Shown here: positions 54,101 to 64,000 of the stretch, piece by piece
Layout of the letters: each line of letters begins with the position of its first letter
How positions within the stretch are numbered: position 1 is the stretch's first letter
Assembly (NCBI GenBank): GCA_037013495.1
Contig: CM072805.1
Coordinates: 11,876,601-11,940,600 of the forward strand
Direction of reading: 5' to 3'
From: Hippophae tibetana
Taxonomy: Eukaryota > Streptophyta > Magnoliopsida > Rosales > Elaeagnaceae
DNA: 64,000 nucleotides
Program-made: the position numbers and the translations under genes
Notes under the pieces: model-generated
Told to the model about the DNA's origin: nothing
Databases searched by the model: none
What the model saw: the letters and a program-made list of their open reading frames with translations, nothing else

Positions 54101-54400
54101 CTATTTATTTGATAATAATAGAAACTAACGTTTATATTTACATATACTATATTTATTTGAATTTTAGTAAAATATGGATCATTCAAATGAACTAATATTA
54201 ACAATACGGTGTATTCCATTTTTTCATATAAGTATGTTAAGGTCGAATCTTCTAAATCCCAATTGTGTAATGTTAAATTCATGATTATGGACTTTTCTCA
54301 ACCATAAATTGATTTCATATCAAGAAATGGTTGAAACATATAAGGTGCATATTTGCATTTGTATTATTTAATTCAATTTTTTAACCTTAGGTTTAATTTA
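51128..54400 (+). repeat. Mixed 1, 4, 1b, 2 monomers copied from or to 44.9-46.8 kb
   Basis: The left part (51.3-52.6 kb) matches 44.9-46.2 kb at 6392 bp. The part at 53.36-54.28 kb (1b, 2, 4) matches 45.90-46.81 kb at 7461 bp. Between them are type 1 copies with ATTTAAGTGAATTTGAGTG (~52727) and TATACAATATTTATTTG (~53074), forms common further right. A 1b monomer at ~52293 has AAATGTGTAATG in place of AATTGTGTAATG. Confidence 0.72.
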
Positions 54401-57400
54401 TCACAATTATTTAATGTTAAAATTATGGCTATCGGTTTTTCTCAACCATAGTTAGACTATTTATTTGATAAGAATAGAAATTGAGGTGTATATTTACATA
54501 TAATATATTTATTTGAATTTGAGTCAAATATGGATCATTCAAATGAATTAATACTAACAATACGGTGTATTCTATTTTGTCATATTAGTATGTTAAGTTC
54601 GAATCTTCTAAATCCGAATTGTGTAATGTTAAATTCATGATTATGGACTTTTCTCAACCATAAATTGACTTCATATCAATAAATGGTTGAAACTTATAAG
54701 TGGCATATTTGCATTTGTAATATTTAATTCAATATTTTAACGTTAGATTTACTTTATCTCAATTGTCTAATGTTAAAATTATGGCTATCGATTTTTGTCA
54801 ACCATAGATAGACTATTTATTTGATAAGAATAGAAATTGAGGTGTATATTTACATATACTATATTTATTTTAATTTGAGTCAAATATGGACCATTCAAAT
54901 GAACTAATACTAACAATACGATATTCCATTTTGTCAAATTAGTATGTTAAGGTCGAATCTTCTAAATCCCAAATGTGTAATGTTAAATTCATGATTATGG
55001 ACTTTTCTAAACCATAAATTGACTTCATATCAATAAATGGTTGAAACATATAAGGTGCATATTTGCATTTGTATTATTTAATTCCATTTTTTAACCTTAG
55101 GTTTAATTTATCTCAATTATTTAATGTTAAAATTATGGCTATCGATTTTTGTCAACCATAGATAGACTATTTATTTGATAAGAATAGAAATTGAGGTGTA
55201 TATTTACATATACAATATTTATTTGAATTTGAGTCAAATATGTACCATTCAAATGAACTAATACTAACAATACGGTGTATTCCATTTTGTCATATTAGTA
55301 TGTTAAGGTCGAATCTTCTAAATCATAATTGTGTAATGTTAAATTCATGATTATAGACTTTTCTCAACCATAAATTGACTTCATATCAATAAATGGTTGA
55401 AACTTATAAGTGGCATATTTGGATTTGTAATATTTAATTCAATATTTTAACGTTAGATTTACTTTATCTCAATTGTTTAATGTTAAAATTATGGCTAACG
55501 ATTTTTGTCAACCATAGATAGACTATTTATTTGACAAGAATAGAAATTGAGGTGTATATTTACATATACTATATTTATTTTAATTTGAGTCAAATATGGA
55601 CCATTCAAATGAACTAATACTAACAATACGGTATTCCATTTTGTCAAATTAGTATGTGAAGGTCGAATCTTCTAAATCCCAAATGTGTAATGTTAAATTC
55701 ATGATTATGGACTTTTCTAAACCATAAATTTACTTCATATCAATAAATGGTTGAAACATATAAGGTGCATATTTGCATTTGTATTATTTAATTCAATTGT
55801 TTAACCTTAGGTTTAATTTAACACAATTATTTAATGTTAAAATTATGGCTATCGATTTTTGTCAACCATAGATAGACTATTTATTTGATAAGAATAGAAA
55901 TTGAGGTGTATATTTACATATACTATATTTAATTGAATTTGAGTGAAATATGGACCATTCAAATGAACTAATATTAACAATACGGTGTATTCCATTTTGT
56001 CATATAAGTATGTTAAGGTCGAATCTTCTAAATCCTAATTGTGTAATGTTAAATTCATGATTATGGACTTTTCTCAACCATAAATTGACTTCATATCAAG
56101 AAATGGTTGAAACATATAAGGTGCATATTTGCATTTGTATTATTTAATTCAATTTTTTAACCTTAGGTTTAATTTATCACAATTATTTAATGTTAAAATT
56201 ATGGCTATCGATTTTTCTCAACCATAGATAGACTATTTATTTGATAAGAATAGAAATTGAGGTGTATATTTACATATACTATATTTATTTGAATTTGAGT
56301 CAAATATGGACCATTCAAATGAATTAATACTAACAATACGGTGTATTCCATTTTGTCATATAAGTATGTTAAGGTCGAATCTTCTAAATCCTAATTGTGT
56401 AATGTTAAATTCATGATTATGGACTTTTCTCATCCATAAATTGACTTCATATCAAGAAATGGTTGAAACATATAAGGTGCATATTTGCATTTGTATTATT
56501 TAATTCAATTTTTTAACCTTAGGTTTAATTCATCACAATTATTTAACGTTAAAATTATGGCTATCGATTTTTCTCAACCATAGATAGACTATTTATTTGA
56601 TAAGAATAGAAATTGAGGTGTATATTTACATATACTATATTTATTTGAATTTGAGTCAAATATGGACCATTCAAATGAATTAATACTAACAATACGGTGT
56701 ATTCTATTTTGTCATATTAGTATGTTAAGTTCGAATCTTCTAAATCCGAATTGTGTAATGTTAAATTCATGATTATGGACTTTTCTCAACCATAAATTGA
56801 CTTCATATCAATAAATGGTTGAAACTTATAAGTGGCATATTTGCATTTGTAATATTTAATTCAATATTTTAACGTTAGATTTACTTTATCTCAATTGTCT
56901 AATGTTAAAATTATGGCTATCGATTTTTGTCAACCATAGATAGACTATTTATTTGATAAGAATAGAAATTGAGGTGTATATTTACATATACTATATTTAT
57001 TTTAATTTGAGTCAAATATGGACCATTCAAATGAACTAATACTAACAATACGGTATTCCATTTTGTCAAATTAGTATGTGAAGGTCGAATCTTCTAAATC
57101 CCAAATGTGTAATGTTAAATTCATGATTATGGACTTTTCTAAACCATAAATTTACTTCATATCAATAAATGGTTGAAACATATAAGGTGCATATTTGCAT
57201 TTGTATTATTTAATTCAATTGTTTAACCTTAGGTTTAATTTAACTCAATTATTTAATGTTAAAATTATGGCTATCGATTTTTGTCAACCATAGATAGACT
57301 ATTTATTTGATAAGAATAGAAATTGAGGTGTATATTTACATATACTATATTTAATTGAATTTGAGTGAAATATGGACCATTCAAATGAACTAATACTAAC

Positions 57401-57560
57401 AATACGGTGTATTCGATTTTGTCATATTAGTATGTTAAGGTCGAATCTTCTAAATCCCAATTGTGTAATGTTAAATTCATGATTATGGACTTTTCTCAAC
57501 CATAAATTGACTTCATATCAAGAAATGGTTGAAACATATAAGGTGCATATTTGCATTTGT
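54400..57560 (+). repeat. Nearly pure type 1 segment with 1-, 2- and 4-monomer repeats
   Basis: CCCAAATGTGTAATG occurs at about 54968, 55678 and 57100, offsets 710 and 1422. AGTATGTGAAGG is shared at ~55651 and ~57073. Two adjacent monomers at ~56.2 and ~56.57 kb share ATTTTTCTCAACC heads and ATCAAGAAATGG tails, a likely single-monomer duplication. Type 2, 3 and 1b heads are absent here. Confidence 0.75.
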
Positions 57561-60500
57561 ATTATTTAATTCAATTTTTTAACCTTAGGTTTAATTTATC
57601 ACAATTATTTAATGTTAAAATTATGGCTATCGATTTTTCTCAACTATAGATACACTATTTATTTGATAAGAATAGAAATTGAGGTGTATATTTACATATA
57701 ATATATTTATTTGAATTTGAGTCAAATATGGACCATTCAAATGAATTAATACTAACAATAAGGTGTATTCTATTTTGTCATATTAGTATGTTAAGTTCGA
57801 ATATTCTAAATCCGAATTGTGTAATGTTAAATTCATGATTATGGACTTTTCTCAACCATAAATTGACTTCATATCAATAAATGGTTGAAACTTATAAGTG
57901 GCATATTTGCATTTGTAATATTTCATTCAATATTTTAACGTTAGATTTACTTTATCTCAATTGTCTAATGTTAAAATTATGGCTATCGATTTTTGTCAAC
58001 CATAGATAGACTATTTATTTGATAAGAATAGAAATTGAGGTGTATATTTACATATACTATATTTAATTGAATTTGAGTGAAATATGGACCATTCAAATGA
58101 ACTAATACTAACAATACGGTGTATTCGATTTTGTCATATTAGTATGTTAAGGTCGAATCTTCTAAATCCCAATTGTGTAATGTTAAATTCATGATTATGG
58201 ACTTTTCTCAACCATAAATTGACTTCATATCAAGAAATGGTTGAAACATATAAGGTGCATATTTGAATTTGTATTATTTAATTCAATTTTTTAACCTTAG
58301 GTTTAATTTATCACAATTATTTAATGTTAAAATTATGGCTATCGATTTTTCTCAACCATAGATAGACTATTTATTTGATAAGAATAGAAATTGAGGTGTA
58401 TATTTACATATAATATATTTATTTGAATTTGAGTCAAATATGGACCATTCAAATGAACTAATACTAACAATACGCTGTATTCCATTTTATCATTTTAGTA
58501 TGTTAAGGTCGAATTTTCTAAATCCGAATTGTGTAATGTTAAATTCATGATTATGGACTTTTCTCAACCATAAATTGACTTCATATCAATAAATGGTTGA
58601 AACATATAAGGTGCATATTTGCATTTGTATTATTTAATTCAATTTTTTAACCTTAGGTTTAATTTATCACAATTATTTAATGTTAAAATTATGGCTATCG
58701 ATTTTTGTCAACCATAGATAGACTATTTATTTGATAAGAATAGAAATTGAGGTGTATATTTACATATACTATATTTAATTGAATTTGAGTGAAATATGGA
58801 CCATTCAAATGAACTAATACTAACAATACGGTGTATTCGATTTTGTCATATTAGTATGTTAAGGTCGAATCTTTTAAATCCCAATTGTGTAATGTTAAAT
58901 TCATGATTATGGACTTTTCTCAACCATAAATTGACTTCATATCAATAAATGGTTGAAACATATTTGGGGCATATTTGCATTTGTGTTATTTAATTCCATT
59001 TTTTAACCTTAGGTTTAATTTATCTCAATTATTTAATGTTAAAATTATGGCTATCGATTTTTGTCAACCATAGATAGACTATTTATTTGATAAGAATTGA
59101 AATTGAGGTGTATATTTACATATACAATATTTATTTGAATTTGAGTCAAATATGTACCATTCAAATGAACTAATACTAACAATACGGTGTATTCCATTTT
59201 GTCATATTAGTATGTTAAGGTCGAATCTTCTAAATCCTAATTGTGTAATGTTAAATTCATGATTATGGACTTTTCTCAACCATAAATTGACTTCATATCA
59301 ATAAATGGTTGAAACTTATAAGTGGCATATTTGCATTTGTAATATTTAATTCAATATTTTAACGTTAGATTTACTTTATCTCAATTGTTTAATGTTAAAA
59401 TTATGGCTATCGATTTTTTTCAACCATAGATAGACTATTTATTTGATAAGAAAAGAAATTGAGGTGTATATTTACATATACTATATTTATTTGAATTGTA
59501 GTCAAATATGAACTATTCAAATGAACTAATACTAACAATACGGTATTCCATTTTGTCATATTAGTATGTTAAGGTCGAATCTTCTAAATCCTAATTATGA
59601 AATGTTAAATTCATGATTATGGACTTTTCTCAACCATAAATTGACTTCATATCAATAAATGGTTGAAACTTATAAGGGGCATATTTGCATTTGTAATATT
59701 TAATTCAATATTTTAATGTTAGATATACTTTATCTCAATTGTTTAATGTTAAAATTATGGCTATCGATTTTTGTCAACCATAGAGAGTCTATTTATTTGA
59801 TAAGAATAGAAATTGAGGTGTATATTTACATATACTATATTTATTTGAATTTATGCCAAATATGGACCATTCAAATGAACTAATATTAACAATACGGTGT
59901 ATTCCATTTTGTCATATAAGTATGTTAAGGTCGAATCTTCTAAATCCCAATTGTGTAATTTTAAATTCATGATTATGGACTTTTCTCAACCATAAATTGA
60001 GTTCATATCAATAAATGGTTGAAACATATAAGGTGCATATTTGCATTTGTATTATTTAATTGAATTTTTTAACCTTAGGTTTAATTTATCACAATTATTT
60101 AATGTTAAAATTATGGCTATCGATTTTTGTCAACCATAGATAGACTATATATTTGATAAGAATAGAAATTGAGGTGTATATTTACATATACTATATTTAT
60201 TTGAATTTGAGTGAAATATGAACCATTCAAATGAACTAATACTAACAATACGGTGTATTCCATTTTGTCATATTAGTATGTTAAGGTCGAATCTTCTAAA
60301 TCCCAATTGTGTAATGTTAAATTCATGATTATGGACTTTTCTCAACCATAAATTGACTTCATATCAATAAATGGTTGAAACTTATAAGTGGCATATTTGC
60401 ATTTGTATTATTTAATTAAATATTTTAACGTTAGATTTACTTTATCTCAATTGTCTAATGTTAAAATTATGGCTATCGATTTTTGTCAACCATAGATAGA

Positions 60501-63500
60501 CTATTTATTTGATAAGAATAGAAATTGAGGTGTATATTTACATATACTATATTTAATTGAATTTGAGTGAAATATGGACCATTCAAATGAACTAATACTA
60601 ACAATACGGTGTATTCGATTTTGTCATATTAGTATGTTAAGGTCGAATCTTTTAAATCCCAATTGTGTAATGTTAAATTCATGATTATGGACTTTTCTCA
60701 ACCATAAATTGACTTCATATCAATAAATGGTTGAAACATATTTGGGGCATATTTGCATTTGTGTTATTTAATTCCATTTTTTAACCTTAGGTTTAATTTA
60801 TCTCAATTATTTAATGTTAAAATTATGGCTATCGATTTTTGTCAACCATAGATAGACTATTTATTTGATAAGAATAGAAATTGAGGTGTATATTTACATA
60901 TACTATATTTAATTGAATTTGAGTGAAATATGGACCATTCAAATGAACTAATACTAACAATACGGTGTATTCGATTTTGTCATATTAGTATGTTAAGGTC
61001 GAATCTTTTAAATCCCAATTGTGTAATGTTAAATTCATGATTATGGACTTTTCTCAACCATAAATTGACTTCATATCAATAAATGGTTGAAACATATTTG
61101 GGGCATATTTGCATTTGTGTTATTTAATTCAATTTTTTAACCTTAGGTTTAATTTATCACAATTATTTAATGTTAAAATTATGGCTATCGATTTTTCTCA
61201 ACCATAGATAGACTATTTATTTGATAAGAATAGAAATTGAGGTGTATATTTACATATAATATATTTATTTGAATTTGAGTCAAATATGGACCATTCAAAT
61301 GAATTAATACTAACAATACGGTGTATTCTATTTTGTCATATTAGTATGTTAAGTTCGAATCTTCTAAATCCGAATTGTGTAATGTTAAATTCATGATTAT
61401 GGACTTTTCTCAACCATAAATTGACTTCATATCAATAAATGGTTGAAACTTATAAGTGGCATATTTGCATTTGTAATATTTCATTCAATATTTTAACGTT
61501 AGATTTACTTTATCTCAATTGTCTAATGTTAAAATTATGGCTATCGATTTTTGTCAACCATAGATAGACTATTTATTTGATAAGAATAGAAATTGAGGTG
61601 TATATTTACATATACTATATTTAATTGAATTTGAGTGAAATATGGACCATTCAAATGAACTAATACTAACAATACGGTGTATTCGATTTTGTCATATTAG
61701 TATTTTAAGGTCGAATCTTCTAAATCCCAATTGTGTAATGTTAAATTCATGATTATGGACTTTTCTCAACCATAAATTGACTTCATATCAAGAAATGGTT
61801 GAAACATATAAGGTGCATATTTGAATTTGTATTATTTAATTCAATTTTTTAACCTTAGGTTTAATTTATCACAATTATTTAATGTTAAAATTATGGCTAT
61901 CGATTTTTCTCAACCATAGATAGACTATTTATTTGATAAGAATAGAAATTGAGGTGTATATTTACATATAATATATTTATTTGAATTTGAGTCAAATATG
62001 GACCATTCAAATGAACTAATACTAACAATACGCTGTATTCCATTTTGTCATTTTAGTATGTTAAGGTCGAATTTTCTAAATCCGAATTGTGTAATGTTAA
62101 ATTCATGATTATCGACTTTTCTCAACCATAAATTGACTTCATATCAATAAATGGTTGAAACATATAAGGTGCATATTTGCATTTGTATTATTTAATTCAA
62201 TTTTTTAACCTTAGGTTTAATTTATCACAATTATTTAATGTTAAAATTATGGCTATCGATTTTTGTCAACCATAGATAGACTATTTATTTGATAAGAATA
62301 GAAATTGAGGTGTATATTTACATATACTATATTTAATTGAATTTGAGTGAAATATGGACCATTCAAATGAACTAATACTAACAATACGGTGTATTCGATT
62401 TTGTCATATTAGTATGTTAAGGTCGAATCTTTTAAATCCCAATTGTGTAATGTTAAATTCATGATTATGGACTTTTCTCAACCATAAATTGACTTCATAT
62501 CAATAAATGGTTGAAACATATTTGGGGCATATTTGCATTTGTGTTATTTAATTCCATTTTTTAACCTTAGGTTTAATTTATCTCAATTATTTAATGTTAA
62601 AATTATGGCTATCGATTTTTGTCAACCATAGATAGACTATTTATTTGATAAGAATTGAAATTGAGGTGTATATTTACATATACAATATTTATTTGAATTT
62701 GAGTCAGATATGTACCATTCAAATGAACTAATACTAACAATACGGTGTATTCCATTTTGTCATATTAGTATGTTAAGGTCGAATCTTCTAAATCCTAATT
62801 GTGTAATGTTAAATTCATGATTATGGACTTTTCTCAACCATAAATTGACTTCATATCAATAAATGGTTGAAACTTATAAGTGGCATATTTGCATTTGTAA
62901 TATTTAATTCAATATTTTAACGTTAGATTTACTTTATCTCAATTGTTTAATGTTAAAATTATGGCTATCGATTTTTGTCAACCATAGATAGACTATTTAT
63001 TTGATAAGAAAAGAAATTGAGGTGTATATTTACATATACTATATTTATTTGAATTGTAGTCAAATATGAACTATTCAAATGAACTAATACTAACAATACG
63101 GTATTCCATTTTGTCATATTAGTATGTTAAGGTCGAATCTTCTAAATCCTAATTATGAAATGTTAAATTCATGATTATGGACTTTTCTCAACCATAAATT
63201 GACTTCATATCAATAAATGGTTGAAACTTATAAGGGGCATATTTGCATTTGTAATATTTAATTCAATATTTTAATGTTAGATATACTTTATCTCAATTGT
63301 TTAATGTTAAAATTATGGCTATCGATTTTTGTCAACCATAGAGAGTCTATTTATTTGATAAGAATAGAAATTGAGGTGTATATTTACATATACTATATTT
63401 ATTTGAATTTATGCCAAATATGGACCATTCAAATGAACTAATATTAACAATACGGTGTATTCCATTTTGTCATATAAGTATGTTAAGGTCGAATCTTCTA

Positions 63501-64000
63501 AATCCCAATTGTGTAATTTTAAATTCATGATTATGGACTTTTCTCAACCATAAATTGAGTTCATATCAATAAATGGTTGAAACATATAAGGTGCATATTT
63601 GCATTTGTATTATTTAGTTCAATTTTTTAACCTTAGGTTTAATTTATCACAATTATTTAATGTTAAAATTATGGCTATCGATTTTTGTCAACCATAGATA
63701 GACTATATATTTGATAAGAATAGAAATTGAGGTGTATATTTACATATACTATATTTATTTGAATTTGAGTGAAATATGAACCATTCAAATGAACTAATAC
63801 TAACAATACGGTGTATTCCATTTTGTCATATTAGTATGTTAAGGTCGAATCTTCTAAATCCCAATTGTGTAATGTTAAATTCATGATTATGGAGTTTTCT
63901 CAACCATAAATTGACTTCATATCAATAAATGGTTGAAACATATAAGGTGCATATTTGCATTTGTGTTATTTAATTCCATTTTTTAACCTTAGGTTTAATT
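57560..64000 (+). repeat. 10-mer higher-order repeat (3558 bp), second copy cut by the window end
   Basis: Copy 1 is about 57.56-61.12 kb and copy 2 starts at ~61.12 kb. TTTCATTCAA at 57921 and 61479, TATTTGGGGC at 58961 and 62519, and the TACAATATTTATTTG monomer at ~59123 and ~62681 all give 3558 bp. Inside copy 1, TATTTGGGGC recurs at 60739 (1778 bp, 5 monomers) and 61095 (356 bp). Similarity between copies stops near 63.93 kb, where ACATATAAGGTGC replaces ACTTATAAGTGGC. Differences are few, such as GAGTCAGATATG near 62701. Confidence 0.85.

Larger units (their letters stand above)
1..64000. repeat. AT-rich ~356-bp satellite DNA array, about 180 monomers
   Basis: Landmarks such as TTAAAATTATGGCTATCG, TTGAGTCAAATATGGA, GTATGTTAAGGTCGAATC and TCATATCAATAAATGGTTG recur in the same order and orientation every 354-359 bp across the whole window. 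No stretch lacks the repeat, and both ends fall inside monomers, so the array continues past the window. A hand count of the consensus gives 87 G+C in 356 bp. Copies differ by scattered substitutions and 1-3 bp indels. Such long single-orientation arrays are typical of centromeric, pericentromeric or other heterochromatic blocks in eukaryotes. Any centromere role is inference, and I could not match the monomer to a named family. Confidence 0.98.

Noticed and set aside
1..64000. CRISPR-like repeat/spacer structure
   Set aside because: The period is ~356 bp with no unique spacers and no cas genes; the entire period is repeated.
1..64000. Bacterial, phage or organelle origin
   Set aside because: No coding sequence, operon, rRNA or tRNA in 64 kb, and a single-orientation satellite with nested higher-order repeats, point to nuclear eukaryotic heterochromatin.

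Overview
The whole 64 kb window is one uninterrupted satellite DNA array. A monomer of about 356 bp (354-359 bp; my hand-built consensus is 356 bp with about 24% G+C) repeats head-to-tail in one orientation from the first base to the last, roughly 180 copies. I see no protein gene, RNA gene, transposable element, microsatellite block or unique spacer. This is typical of a eukaryotic centromeric, pericentromeric or other heterochromatic array. Monomers near 350-360 bp are common in plants and known in some insects, so a plant is my best guess. I do not recognise the specific satellite family.

The monomers fall into a few subtypes, told apart by their first 100 bp. Type 1 has ATCGATTTTTGTCAACC then GATAAGAATAGAAATTGAGG. 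Type 1b has GTAAACC, GACAAGAATAG and TTGAGCTG. Type 2 has ATCGAATTTTTTCAAAG with GATAATAATAGAAATTGAGG. Types 3/3b have ATCGAATTTTTACAAAG with AACTAACG and CATATATACCATATATAT. Type 4 is a mosaic of 2, 3 and 1. Two tail variants (AACGTTAGATTTAC and AACCTTAGGTTTAA) assort partly independently of the heads.

The subtypes are arranged in nested higher-order repeats (HORs), traced by shared private mutations:
- ~590-2725: 3-mer x2 (1068 bp).
- ~2990-8690: 5-mer (1778 bp), the first copy enlarged to an 8-mer (2847 bp).
- ~10.3-24.3 kb: mosaic with 4-, 11-, 15-, 16- and 20-monomer offsets, including a clean 4-mer tandem duplication near 15.37 kb.
- 24.19-34.15 kb: the most regular part, 6-mer, then (6-mer + 5-mer) x2, giving an 11-mer HOR of 3913 bp.
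- ~34.37-38.64 kb: 6-mer x2 (2134 bp).
- ~38.66-45.5 kb: 4-, 7- and 10-mer offsets.
- ~45-54.3 kb: 18- and 21-mer offsets, a 3-mer pair and an apparently perfect 2-mer pair (709 bp).
- ~54.4-64 kb: almost pure type 1, with a 10-mer HOR (3558 bp) running to the window edge.

The monomer itself looks like a decayed dimer. A 212-bp half and a 144-bp half share their beginnings and ends, and differ by about 69 bp present only in the longer half. The recurrent ~69-codon open frames on the minus strand are by-products of the repeat, not genes. Nothing here points to an encoded system; the interest is in the array's architecture and its record of unequal exchange. All boundaries were read by eye and are good to tens of bases unless stated otherwise.
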